Position numbers and translations under genes: made by a program. A stretch of DNA of 64,000 nt from Allopontixanthobacter confluentis (GTDB taxonomy: Bacteria > Pseudomonadota > Alphaproteobacteria > Sphingomonadales > Sphingomonadaceae). The stretch is from NCBI RefSeq assembly GCF_009827615.1, contig NZ_WTYU01000002.1:851020-915019 (forward strand), in the 5' to 3' direction. Every line of letters begins with the position of its first letter. Position 1 is the stretch's first letter. The notes below the pieces were generated by a model, which worked only from the letters and a program-made list of their open reading frames with translations, did not search any database and was not told the origin of the DNA. Shown here in pieces: positions 1 through 7,788 of this stretch.

Positions 1-200
1 GGATACCGGCGCTGATCCGCCGGCTGGAAGAACAATATCCCCCGCGCGGCGGTGCGCCCGAAACGCCGCCGCTGCCCGACATCGAACTGATGTGGGACAG
101 CCGCGTGAAACGCGCCCGCACCTGGCCAGGCTACGTCTTTGCGGGCCTGGCCGGCGCAGGCGCTGTTGCAGGCGCACTGGCAGGGGGATGGATTGGTTAG
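1..200 (+). CDS. ubiB: UbiB/AarF-family protein, C-terminal end only
   Basis: An open frame enters from the left edge (codons in phase with position 3) and stops at TAG 198-200, leaving 65 residues. The visible tail has a charged, Pro-rich stretch and then a hydrophobic Gly/Ala-rich segment ending GWIG. UbiB, an ABC1/ADCK-family atypical kinase needed for ubiquinone biosynthesis, ends in such a membrane anchor. The assignment rests mainly on position: ubiB commonly precedes coaBC and dut in sphingomonads. No kinase motif is inside the window, so another membrane-anchored protein cannot be excluded. Confidence 0.6.
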   Translation, partial: IPALIRRLEEQYPPRGGAPETPPLPDIELMWDSRVKRARTWPGYVFAGLAGAGAVAGALAGGWIG

Positions 201-598
201 GCTGCGTCTTGTGAAGTGAAGGCTGTGTGGGGCAGCAAGCGGCTGCCCATCAGGCACAGTACCACCGCAATCGCTTCGACCAACATGGGCATCCAGTAAT
301 TTTCATAAGCGCCGACGCTGACGAGGTTCACCAGACGGCCAATAAAAGCGATGCCGAACAGTGCGGCCGACACCAGCAGCGGGTCGCCTTTGCGCTTCCA
401 TGCGCCCCAGATCATGCAGCCACCTGCCACCACGAAAAACGCGGTAAAATCGGCCCGCAGGCTGGCACGCCCCATTGCGCCATCCGGTATCACGCCGAAA
501 TCGGCCCCGGCTGTGGCCGGGTCCAGCAGGAAACCCATGCCGATAAACAGAAACATCAATCCGCCGGCAAACAGCAGCGCAGTCAAGATCAGTCGCAT
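197..598 (-). CDS. DUF4345-like small membrane protein
   Basis: The 133-residue protein has four hydrophobic segments (about residues 3-25, 45-65, 74-95 and 102-120), as in the DUF4345 family of inner-membrane proteins of unknown function. It converges on the upstream gene, the two stop codons overlapping by four bases. No catalytic residues are apparent. The family call comes from size, helix layout and the N-terminal LLDP region and is tentative; function unknown. Confidence 0.6.
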   Translation of the reverse strand: MRLILTALLFAGGLMFLFIGMGFLLDPATAGADFGVIPDGAMGRASLRADFTAFFVVAGGCMIWGAWKRKGDPLLVSAALFGIAFIGRLVNLVSVGAYENYWMPMLVEAIAVVLCLMGSRLLPHTAFTSQDAA

Positions 599-787
599 AT
601 GGTTTTCTCCCCTGCATCGGGCTTACACTGCAGTCCGGCAAAACCGCTAGGCAAAACTTAACCACTATGTTGCAGGGGTGACATGGGGTCATACGCGCGG
701 CTAAGCAGACTGCGTGCTAGATACATTGGGGAGACCTGCCATGCTGTCGCCACGCCGCCGTGCTGCGGTCATAGCGAGAATTGCCAG

Positions 788-2623
788 ATGAGCGCGGGGG
801 GAACGCCGCGTATCCTGCTGGTGGTGGGGGGCGGTATTGCCGCCTATAAATCGTGCGAGCTGGTGCGGCTGATCCGCAAGGCTGGCGGCGATGTCACCTG
901 CGTGGTGACTGCCGGCGGCCAGCAATTCGTCACCCCCATGGCGCTGGCCGCGCTGAGTGAAAACCCTGTGCACACCACCTTGTGGGATCTGAAGAACGAA
1001 GCCGAGATGGGCCATATCCAGCTGAGCCGGGAGGCTGATCTGGTGGTGGTCTGCCCCGCAACGGCCGATTTGCTGGCCAAGATGGCAGCGGGCATTGCCG
1101 ATGATCTGGCGACCACGCTGATTCTGGCGACTGACAAGCCGGTGATGGCTGTGCCTGCCATGAATGTGCGGATGTGGCAGCATGATGCCACCCAGCGCAA
1201 CGTCACATGGCTGCGGCAGGCAGGCGTGCGGGTGGTAGAACCTGATGTAGGCCCGATGGCCTGCGGTGAATTTGGGCCGGGCCGGATGCCCGACCCGGAA
1301 GCCATCTGGGCGCAAATTGCTGAAATATTCGGCATGGCTCATGATTATGTTGCCCCTGCAGTCGAGGATTACGATGGCGAAGGCGACAGTGACTTCGAAG
1401 AGGACATCGAAGCGCTTGAGCCGGAACCTGAAATTGCAGCCAGAGGCGGCGGTTTTGGCGGCGGCTTTGGCGGCGGGAGCGGAGGCGGGCTGGGCGGCCT
1501 GCTGGCATCCCTCATCCCGCGCAGCACCCCCAAACGTGCGGCAGAGGAAATAGAGCAGGAATGGCTCGAGATGCCCGATGGCGCATGGCCAGAGGAAGGC
1601 GTCCCCGCGCCAGAAACAGGAGCTGAAACCGGGGCCGAGGCCGAAGCCGAAGCCGAAGCCGTGATCGAACCGGCAGCGGAACTCGCCAAGCCCGGTTTTT
1701 CCAGCCCGCTGCTCGCCACCAAGGGCAAGGCAGCGTCCGCGCCGCCAACCGACCCAGAAGCGATGAACCATCTGGTCATAACCGGGGCTGGCAAGGCCGC
1801 GCCGCAGCCGATCGAAGGTGACGAACATCGCATTACCATTGGCGATGGCGGGGCCGAAGAAAGCGGAAATGGCGCCAATGTAGAAGGCGAAAACGCGGAA
1901 GAACGGCTGGAATTTGATCCGCTCTATGGTCAGCCAGATTTCGATACCGATCCGGAACATCGCCCGCTTTACGGCAAGCATGTCCTGATCACTGCCGGGC
2001 CGACCCATGAACCGATTGATCCGGTGCGCTATATCGCCAACCGTTCATCGGGCAGGCAGGGGTTTGCCATTGCCGCAGCCGCCGCCAATGCAGGCGCGCG
2101 GGTAACGCTGGTAGCCGGGCCGGTTACCCTGGCCACTCCGCATGGGGTGGACCGGATTGACGTCGAATCAGCCCGCGAAATGGATGCAGCAGTGAAGAAT
2201 GCCCTGCCGGTTGATGTCGCCATCATGGTGGCTGCCGTGGCAGACTGGCGAACCAGGGACTTCATTGCCGAGAAGATGAAAAAGCGCGGCTCTGCCCCGC
2301 CGGCGCTGCGCCTGATGGAAAACCCCGACATTCTGGCCAGCGTGGCGGCTGGCACCAAGCGGCCCGGCCTGCTGATCGGCTTTGCCGCGGAAACGCAGGA
2401 TGTGCTGGAAAATGCGAAAATGAAACGCAAGCGCAAGGGCGTGGACTGGATTGTCGCCAACGACGTATCGGGCGATGTGATGGGGGGTGACAGAAACCGG
2501 GTGAACATTGTTACCGAAGCCGGTGTGGAAACGCTGGACGATATGCCCAAGGCCGATGTGGCCCGCGCGCTGATCGAACGCGTGGCCGATGCGCTGGCAG
2601 ATAAAGTGAATGACGATGACTGA
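788..2623 (+). CDS. coaBC: Bifunctional phosphopantothenoylcysteine decarboxylase / phosphopantothenate-cysteine ligase with a long low-complexity linker
   Basis: CoaBC makes 4'-phosphopantetheine for coenzyme A by coupling cysteine to phosphopantothenate and decarboxylating the product. The CoaC flavoprotein domain (residues 1 to about 182) starts with ILLVVGGGIAAYK and contains PAMNVRMW and the flap Cys in PMACGEFGPGRM. The CoaB domain (from about residue 394) has ITAGPTHEPIDPVRYI, NRSSGRQG and VANDVSG. Between them lies an unusual insert of about 210 residues rich in Gly repeats, Glu/Ala repeats and acidic stretches; the usual enzyme is about 400 residues, this one 611. The start at 788 is preferred because conserved sequence begins there; the frame is open upstream to 683. 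The stop overlaps the remnant start of the native dut. Confidence 0.95.
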   Translation: MSAGGTPRILLVVGGGIAAYKSCELVRLIRKAGGDVTCVVTAGGQQFVTPMALAALSENPVHTTLWDLKNEAEMGHIQLSREADLVVVCPATADLLAKMAAGIADDLATTLILATDKPVMAVPAMNVRMWQHDATQRNVTWLRQAGVRVVEPDVGPMACGEFGPGRMPDPEAIWAQIAEIFGMAHDYVAPAVEDYDGEGDSDFEEDIEALEPEPEIAARGGGFGGGFGGGSGGGLGGLLASLIPRSTPKRAAEEIEQEWLEMPDGAWPEEGVPAPETGAETGAEAEAEAEAVIEPAAELAKPGFSSPLLATKGKAASAPPTDPEAMNHLVITGAGKAAPQPIEGDEHRITIGDGGAEESGNGANVEGENAEERLEFDPLYGQPDFDTDPEHRPLYGKHVLITAGPTHEPIDPVRYIANRSSGRQGFAIAAAAANAGARVTLVAGPVTLATPHGVDRIDVESAREMDAAVKNALPVDVAIMVAAVADWRTRDFIAEKMKKRGSAPPALRLMENPDILASVAAGTKRPGLLIGFAAETQDVLENAKMKRKRKGVDWIVANDVSGDVMGGDRNRVNIVTEAGVETLDDMPKADVARALIERVADALADKVNDDD

Positions 2624-2690
2624 TATCGTGGGCGTGCAAATTATCCGGCTTCCCCAATGGCGAGGGGCTGGCCGTAAGTGATAACCGAGC
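2616..2690 (+). pseudogene. dut: 5' remnant of the native dut gene
   Basis: ATG 2616 overlaps the coaBC stop in the usual coupled arrangement. The first residues read MTDIVGVQIIRLP, which resembles the start of alphaproteobacterial dUTPases. An extra C in the CCCC run near 2652 then shifts the frame. In the shifted frame the expected NGEGLAV follows, and similarity ends near 2685. The matching 3' end of this gene is at 11926-12078. The interpretation is mine: the ancestral dut was split by the inserted block. Confidence 0.75.
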
Positions 2691-2935
2691 GCGTATGCCT
2701 GAGCGTTTTCCGCAAAAATGGCAGCGTGTGCGCTAATGACGAAAGGCGCCGTGAAGGCAACTGGAGCGGTGAAAGTTGCGTTTTATGAAGGCATGCTTCG
2801 ATAGGCAGACACCGCTGTTTTGCCTTGGCGAGAAGAGCTTGAAGCTTTGCGGTGAGCAAACCAGCAGCCCCCGTGTTCAAATTGCTGAAACGGCCTCTCC
2901 TCGCGCAACTGTGGTTTTTATGGGGAAGATCAAGA
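2691..2935. other. Intergenic segment at the left edge of the inserted block
   Basis: No convincing coding sequence, tRNA, integrase fragment or clean direct repeat was seen between the dut remnant and the intact dut. Open frames here are short and lack family resemblance. A purine-rich GGGGAAGA stretch just before 2936 serves as the ribosome binding site of the intact dut. Confidence 0.5.
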
Positions 2936-3385
2936 ATGACTGATGTAAAATTCAAACGCGTAGCCGGGAATCAAGATCTACCCCTGCCATCCTATGCTAC
3001 CTCTGGTGCCGCAGGAATGGACTTGCGTGCATTTCTGCCGGACGGTCCGATAAAGTTCCGTAAAGGCGACTTGAAGTTGGTTTCGACCGGCTTTTGCGTT
3101 GAGCTTCCACGGGATGTGGAGATGCAAATCCGTCCCAGATCAGGCATGGCTCTCAAGCACCGTTTCACTATTCCCAATAGCCCGGGCACTGTCGATGAAG
3201 ATTATCGGGGTTGCGTGATGGTCGGCCTCCATTATTTCGGGGACGAAGACGTTGTTGTCTCCCATGGAGATCGTATCGCGCAGGCCGTCTTTGCCGACGT
3301 CAGGCGTGTCGTTCCTCGCGAAGTCAGCGAGTTGTCCCCTACCGAGCGCGGTGAGGGTGGTTTCGGCTCAACCGGCACCAAGTGA
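2936..3385 (+). CDS. dut: dUTP diphosphatase, replacement copy
   Basis: This 149-residue trimeric dUTPase hydrolyses dUTP to dUMP and pyrophosphate. All five family motifs are present: SGAAGMDLRA (1), RPRSGMALKH (2), GTVDEDYRG with the catalytic Asp (3), GDRIAQAVF (4) and RGEGGFGSTG (5). The start at 2936 follows a GGGGAAG ribosome binding site; the frame is open to 2852 but without homology. The protein differs strongly from the native remnant flanking the block (for example, motif 4 continues as ADVRRVV rather than LAPVTQ), and its codons and base composition are less GC-rich than coaBC. I infer a horizontally acquired dut that replaced the broken one. Confidence 0.95.
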   Translation: MTDVKFKRVAGNQDLPLPSYATSGAAGMDLRAFLPDGPIKFRKGDLKLVSTGFCVELPRDVEMQIRPRSGMALKHRFTIPNSPGTVDEDYRGCVMVGLHYFGDEDVVVSHGDRIAQAVFADVRRVVPREVSELSPTERGEGGFGSTGTK

Positions 3386-3802
3386 ATTTCAAACTTCCCA
3401 AGTCCCGCCATCCCCCGCATCGAATGGCAGGTTGGCTTGACCCATAGTCACAATTGCAACGCCAATGTCAGGGCAGCGACGTATCAATCTAATGGTGATC
3501 TTCAGCCGGGCTGTAACTGCAAGATCAACGGTTTAAAACCGTCGGAAGAATATTCGTTCGGGCCTGAATATGTCACGAAGCGTCGCTCTTTTGGTGGACT
3601 CGAGACATCTGCCGCATGTATAGTATTCAATTCGATTACAATATCGACGGTCGCAGAATATTCAGCAAGATAACGATGTCGCAAAAGATTGTCTTCGCAA
3701 CTATCTGATTTTTAATCGCTAGTCCTGAACCGCAGCGTTCTGCGTGGATGGTTTTTGACGCGCAAAATCAGATGCACCATTTGAATTTTTGGGGGCGCGA
3801 TC
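3386..3802. other. AT-richer intergenic region upstream of the regulator
   Basis: This 417-base stretch has visibly more A/T than its surroundings. It contains two copies of the palindrome GAATATTC (3548-3555 and 3656-3663); a third copy lies upstream of the amyloid operon (4651-4658). The open frame at 3437-3673 has no recognisable domain and is not called. The region probably holds the promoter of the LuxR-type gene. Confidence 0.5.
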
Positions 3803-4471
3803 ATGCAATGTTCACATGATGAATTCCTGAAGAAGCCGGGTAAAAATCAGCTTGCCGGTTCGGCGGCGCGCCGTTCCCGTGCAGCAGATGCCGATACGCC
3901 TGAAAAGAACCGTGAACCTGTCGGCCTGCAAGACCTTATAGATGCGCTTACTGCTCTTGATGGCCGGTCAAGAATGGTTGTCCGGCGCGATGGCACGCTG
4001 ATAGCCGGAAGTTCGGTTCTGAACGAATTGTTCGAGACTGGCACTTGTCTTCTTCTTCACGCCGACACTGTCCGGACGGCGTTGCCGGAATATAGCGACC
4101 CGTTCCACGAATTGCTTCAGGTCAACGCGCCAGAAGTGCGCAATCTGGCTTTGCCGTATTCCAAAATTGATGGCCATATGATCCTTAGTGCAACGTCGCT
4201 GTGCAAGACGGCGGTGTGCATGAGTTTGCAGCGCGCCACGCAAATGGACCAGCCTGAACTGGCCGATCTGGAGGATGTGTTTCATCTGACCAAGGCCGAA
4301 GCGTCGATCGTTTACGGCCTGTTCATGGGGCATACGCCGCAGCAAATCGCCATCGAACTCGACAATTCGATCCATACAATCCGGGCGCATATCCGGAGGT
4401 GTTATGACAAGCTGGGCATCACCTGCCGCGAAGAATTGTGGCGCAAACTGAATGCCTACCGCTTGAAGTGA
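3803..4471 (+). CDS. LuxR-type HTH transcriptional regulator, likely controller of the amyloid operon
   Basis: The protein has 222 residues. Residues about 162-215 form a LuxR/GerE-type helix-turn-helix: LTKAEASIVYGLFMGHTPQQ followed by an HTIRAHIRRCYDKLG recognition-helix region. The N-terminal 150 residues match neither a receiver domain nor an autoinducer-binding domain that I recognise; they may be a degenerate sensory domain. The gene lies 264 bases upstream of the amyloid operon on the same strand, and the intervening DNA contains a four-copy hexamer dyad (4537-4573) in activator position. Control of the operon is inferred from this context. Confidence 0.85.
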   Translation: MQCSHDEFLKKPGKNQLAGSAARRSRAADADTPEKNREPVGLQDLIDALTALDGRSRMVVRRDGTLIAGSSVLNELFETGTCLLLHADTVRTALPEYSDPFHELLQVNAPEVRNLALPYSKIDGHMILSATSLCKTAVCMSLQRATQMDQPELADLEDVFHLTKAEASIVYGLFMGHTPQQIAIELDNSIHTIRAHIRRCYDKLGITCREELWRKLNAYRLK

Positions 4472-4536
4472 ATGGGCTGGCGTAGGGCCCGCCCGGCATA
4501 ATGTGTCATCCATCGCCTGACGGCACGGCGACACAG

Positions 4537-4573
4537 TAGTCAATAGTCATTTTTGACTATTTAATAATGACTA
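4537..4573. promoter_or_regulatory. Four-hexamer dyad, candidate operator of the amyloid operon
   Basis: Two direct copies of TAGTCA (4537-4542, 4544-4549) face two copies of TGACTA (4554-4559, 4568-4573). The inner pair extends to a perfect 8-bp inverted repeat (AATAGTCA/TGACTATT, loop TTTT, 4542-4561). A possible -10 element TATAGT lies at 4610-4615, which puts the dyad roughly 50-85 bases upstream of a start site, a usual activator position. Binding by the adjacent LuxR-type protein is inferred. Confidence 0.55.
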
Positions 4574-4735
4574 ACAAGACCTTGTGATGTCAGCTTAAGC
4601 GAATCGCCCTATAGTAATTTCATAACAACAAGTCGCGTTTCCGAAATCGAGAATATTCGGTTTCGATTTTATCCGCCTGAAATTCGCGTTTCAGGTGGCG
4701 GGGCAGTTGCGTCCCGAAATCAAGGGAATTTTGCG

Positions 4736-5236
4736 ATGCGTAAGGCAGTCAACATAAAACAATTGGTAATGCCAGTTCTTGGTTTGTTGATAGCTGCTGC
4801 AGCAGGCACAGCCCTTCCAGCACCGGTATTTGCCCAGCAATCGGCCACCAATGCGCCTGATGCCAATGAAGGTCAGGTCATCTATTCGCGCAATGTGCCA
4901 TATGGCACTGCGATCGGGCCGCGCACGCCGGGGCAGGCCAATACTGTGGTTACCGGTCCGACCAGCCTTCTTCTGCATAGCGTTGCAACCGGCCTTGAGC
5001 CGATTACCGATGATGAGAATGCAGGCATTGCCGCAGCGACCAGTTTGCAGGCCAGTCTTATTGGCAGCCATGTGATGAACGGGATGAGCGCTTTGTCCAA
5101 TATGGGCAGTTCCGGCGCAGCGTCCACCATTACTGCCGGACAGGGTTCAGCGACCAGCGGCGCGATCAGCCAGGCGACCGGCGCGCTCAGCGCTGCAATG
5201 AACAGTCTGCGCGGCGTTCTGGGTAACGGACAATGA
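4736..5236 (+). CDS. Small secreted protein, first gene of the Fap-like operon (FapA position)
   Basis: The protein has 166 residues with a signal peptide (basic start, hydrophobic residues about 10-28, cleavage near APVFAQ). The mature part is rich in Ala, Ser, Gly and Thr and has no cysteine; its C-terminal third looks helical. A GGGA ribosome binding site precedes ATG 4736. The stop overlaps the next start (ATGA at 5233-5236), so translation is probably coupled. In Pseudomonas the first fap gene encodes a small exported protein that affects amyloid composition. Equivalence here rests on position and size, not recognisable sequence identity. Confidence 0.7.
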   Translation: MRKAVNIKQLVMPVLGLLIAAAAGTALPAPVFAQQSATNAPDANEGQVIYSRNVPYGTAIGPRTPGQANTVVTGPTSLLLHSVATGLEPITDDENAGIAAATSLQASLIGSHVMNGMSALSNMGSSGAASTITAGQGSATSGAISQATGALSAAMNSLRGVLGNGQ

Positions 5237-5862
5237 TCATGCCAAAACCTCCCATTTGGCACACGGCCACCGCCCTACTGGCGCTGACCTGCGCCCCGCA
5301 AGTGGCGGCGCAGGACGCGCAGCAAATTACACCGCAGGTCAGCGATGAGGTGGTGGTGGCATCCAACAATGCCGCCGGCAGCACGGGCCGCATCGCAGTC
5401 AACATTGCCGCAGGCAATACGAACCAGCAGGCAGGCAGCGCAGTTGTCGCCATAGGTGACATTGCCCTGGCAGCGCAGTCTGTCAGCCAGCGCATGAGCG
5501 GGATGGCAGCCAGCGACCATATCACCGACATTACCGTGGGGGATGGTGCCTTTGCCGGCACCACCGGCCTCACCAGCATCAACATCACCGCCGGAGCGCA
5601 AAACCAGATGGCAAATCTGGCTCTGCTGGCGGTTGGGAATAGCGGCGTCATGTCCGACCAGCTCCTGGAGCAGTCGCGGGCGCCCATTCTACCGAAAGGG
5701 GGCAGCCTGGAAGGGACTGTGCCCGCCAATGACCGCATCGCCGTTGGCGATAGCACGTTTGGCGATGGCCATGGTCTGATCCAGGTAAACCTGATCGGCG
5801 GCGAGGGCAATTCCTCCGCCAACACCTTCGGCCTGTCAATTGCAGGCGAAGGATCACCCTGA
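5233..5862 (+). CDS. fapB: FapB-like amyloid-repeat protein
   Basis: The protein has 209 residues with a signal peptide (cleavage near PQVAAQ). It carries three imperfect repeats of the form G-x-I-x-V-N-I/L-x-x-G-x-x-N-x-x-A: about 52-75 (IAVNIAAGNTNQQAG), 112-135 (TSINITAGAQNQMAN) and 181-205 (IQVNLIGGEGNSSAN). Linkers of 36-45 residues separate them. Three Asn/Gln-rich repeats split by linkers is the layout of Pseudomonas FapB and FapC. The third repeat is degenerate. Being the smaller repeat protein just before the larger one, it fits the nucleator FapB. Start is ATG 5233 or ATG 5239. Confidence 0.8.
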   Translation: MIMPKPPIWHTATALLALTCAPQVAAQDAQQITPQVSDEVVVASNNAAGSTGRIAVNIAAGNTNQQAGSAVVAIGDIALAAQSVSQRMSGMAASDHITDITVGDGAFAGTTGLTSINITAGAQNQMANLALLAVGNSGVMSDQLLEQSRAPILPKGGSLEGTVPANDRIAVGDSTFGDGHGLIQVNLIGGEGNSSANTFGLSIAGEGSP

Positions 5863-5866
5863 ACTA

Positions 5867-5883
5867 CCCCCCCCCCAAAAAAA
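5867..5883 (+). repeat. C10-A7 homopolymer pair before fapC
   Basis: Ten C residues (5867-5876) are directly followed by seven A residues (5877-5883) in the 36-base gap between the fapB-like and fapC-like genes, just upstream of the AAGGAG ribosome binding site. Such runs slip during replication, so length could vary between cells or be a sequencing artefact. It lies outside both reading frames. Confidence 0.8.
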
Positions 5884-5898
5884 CCAAGGAGAAGGAAA

Positions 5899-6918
5899 AT
5901 GAGAAGTATTCTTATGGCCTCAGCCGCCGGTCTGGCAATGATTGCCGCGCCCGCACTGGCGCAAGACACAGGAGCCGATGGTGAAAGCTCGGTCGAAGTG
6001 GATCTGCGTTATGCCAATAACATTGACACCAGCGTCACCACTGATGTGACATATAACAAGAATGTTGCTCTTGGTGGTGCTGTCAGCCTGACCGGGGTCG
6101 TCAATGTCGACAGTTCCGCAGTCGCGGTGACGGATGCCAAGCAATTGCAGCAAGGCGTCCAGGTCACCTATCACGAGGAAAACGAACTGAACGGCGAGAA
6201 CGGCTTTGTCGATCCAGTGTTCGGACCTGGCGTCAGTGAATATGGTCAGGACCCTGCCGATGGCCTGCCAGACGGTGTGGTCCAGCCCCAGATTCGCGTG
6301 GGTTTCTTCGCGCCCATCATCAATACGGTCGAAACGTTTGATGTGGAAGGTTCGGGCAACATCGGTGTCAATCTGGCCGCTGGTTACTTTAATGACCAGA
6401 TGAACGCTGCGTCCATTGCGGTTTCCAGCAATTCCGATCCTGATGCCGTTGGTGGCTGGGCCGAAGCGTCGACCACTTCGCTGCAATCGCAGCTGGGTGT
6501 GGCACAGTTCCGCGCTGAAGATACGCTGGAAGAAGATGACATCAACAACTTCCGCGATCGTAACACCGTGGCAGGTGCGACCATTACCGGGTCGGGCAAC
6601 ATCGGCGTCAATGCGGCTGCGGGCAGTCTGAACCAGCAGGCCAATTTGATGACGTTGGCAGTGGCCAATAACACCACACTCTCCGAAGCCAATGCCGGCC
6701 TGATTCAGGCGACCACGATGTCGTTTGTCGAACAGCAGGACAGCATCAATGTCATAAGCGGACTGTCGATTGCCGGTGCATCGGGTAACATCGGCGTGAA
6801 CATGGCGTCGGGTGTTGGCAATCAGCAGCTGAATTCGCTGACGATTGCTGCGTCGCAAGGCGGTGCCGCTCCTGGCAACGGCAACGGCGGCAATGGCGGC
6901 AATGGCGGTGGTAGCTAA
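5899..6918 (+). CDS. fapC: FapC-like major amyloid-fibre protein
   Basis: The protein has 339 residues with a signal peptide (cleavage near APALAQ). Three well-conserved repeats sit at about residues 151-177, 231-257 and 294-320, each with the core SGNIGVN followed by A/S-G-x-x-N-x-Q-x-N and a hydrophobic stretch. Linkers of roughly 54 and 36 residues separate them. The acidic N-terminal 145 residues may hold a decayed fourth repeat near 60-80. The tail is Gly/Asn-rich (GNGGNGGNGGGS) and lacks the CXXC motif seen at the C-terminus of Pseudomonas FapC. Size, repeat conservation, strong AAGGAGAAGG ribosome binding site and position make it the likely main extracellular fibre subunit. Confidence 0.8.
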   Translation: MRSILMASAAGLAMIAAPALAQDTGADGESSVEVDLRYANNIDTSVTTDVTYNKNVALGGAVSLTGVVNVDSSAVAVTDAKQLQQGVQVTYHEENELNGENGFVDPVFGPGVSEYGQDPADGLPDGVVQPQIRVGFFAPIINTVETFDVEGSGNIGVNLAAGYFNDQMNAASIAVSSNSDPDAVGGWAEASTTSLQSQLGVAQFRAEDTLEEDDINNFRDRNTVAGATITGSGNIGVNAAAGSLNQQANLMTLAVANNTTLSEANAGLIQATTMSFVEQQDSINVISGLSIAGASGNIGVNMASGVGNQQLNSLTIAASQGGAAPGNGNGGNGGNGGGS

Positions 6919-6927
6919 GCCACTGGC

Positions 6928-7003
6928 GGGCGGAACCGCCCCCCCGCTGGTCTAGCCGTCCGTCAAGGGGGAAGGGCAGTAGCCTGTCTGGCGCTGCCCT
7001 TCC
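6928..7003 (+). promoter_or_regulatory. Two stem-loops between fapC and fapD
   Basis: GGGCGG-aa-CCGCCC (6928-6941) lies 10 bases after the fapC stop. A second hairpin has a perfect 10-bp stem, GGAAGGGCAG (6970-6979) with CTGCCCTTCC (6994-7003). Neither is followed by a T-run, so they are more likely RNA-stabilising or partial-attenuation structures than full terminators. This would let the fibre subunit be made in excess over the export genes. Confidence 0.5.
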
Positions 7004-7050
7004 TTGCCCCGCAAATCCCTGCTTCATTTCATGAAAAGTCCGCATTGCTC

Positions 7051-7776
7051 ATGTCTCAGCTTCCGCCCATCGTGTATCAGGCCCTGACGCCGCTGTTTGC
7101 CGTTACACTGGCAGGCTGCATGACGGCACCGGCCCAGAACGCGCCGCTATGGCTGGGACAGACAGCCGAGGGCGCCCGCATAACGCCAGTTTCGGTCACC
7201 AGCTGGAAAGATCGAAAATTTATGGGCCTGGTCCGGCAACGGACGGATTTCAGCTGCGGTGCTGCGGTCATGGCGACAATTTTCAACGAAGCATTCGGCC
7301 ACAGCACGACAGAGCAGCAGGTGCTGGTCAATATGCTCAAGATTGCCGATCCCGACATTGTGCGGGAAAAAGGCTTTTCCCTGCTGGATATGAAGACTTA
7401 CGCCCAATCCGTCGGCATGGAAGCTGAAGGCTACCAGCTGGATTATGACAAGCTGACCGCGATTGATCTGCCATCTGTCGCCCTGCTGGATATCAAGGGG
7501 TACAAGCATTTTGTCGTCATCCGCAAAGCGTTTGCAGACCGGGTGGCAATTGGCGACCCGGCTTTGGGCAACCGCACAATGTCCCGTGCGGACTTTCAAA
7601 AGGCGTGGAACGATGTCGCCTTCATCGTGGTGGGCGATGGGTATGATCCGCAAAATGCGTTGATCAACCCGCCTTCGCCGCTGTCCGCCAAGCGTCTGCT
7701 GGCGCTTCACGCCGCCCTTCCCGCTGCTGACACTGCCGAATTTGGCAACAATGCAGCATTCAGTTTCTCATTCTGA
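7051..7776 (+). CDS. fapD: C39-type cysteine peptidase, FapD-like lipoprotein
   Basis: The protein has 241 residues. The N-terminus has a lipobox, LAGC (Cys23), so it is probably a lipoprotein. The peptidase C39 fold is shown by the oxyanion Gln63 and catalytic Cys69 in QRTDFSCGAAV, His153 in YKHFVVI, and Asp169 in AIGDPALG. In the Pseudomonas operon FapD, also C39-like, occupies the same place and is required for amyloid secretion, possibly processing Fap proteins. A TTG two codons upstream (7045) is an alternative start; ATG 7051 gives a normal signal peptide. Confidence 0.88.
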   Translation: MSQLPPIVYQALTPLFAVTLAGCMTAPAQNAPLWLGQTAEGARITPVSVTSWKDRKFMGLVRQRTDFSCGAAVMATIFNEAFGHSTTEQQVLVNMLKIADPDIVREKGFSLLDMKTYAQSVGMEAEGYQLDYDKLTAIDLPSVALLDIKGYKHFVVIRKAFADRVAIGDPALGNRTMSRADFQKAWNDVAFIVVGDGYDPQNALINPPSPLSAKRLLALHAALPAADTAEFGNNAAFSFSF

Positions 7777-7788
7777 TGGAGAGTTACC

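Noticed and set aside
701-2008. 435-residue minus-strand open frame opposite coaBC
   Set aside because: It lies wholly within coaBC in the opposite strand, has no family resemblance and reflects the GC-rich codon pattern of the real gene.
3437-3673. 78-residue frame in the gap before the LuxR-type gene
   Set aside because: No ribosome site, no domain and atypical composition; the gap is better read as promoter DNA.
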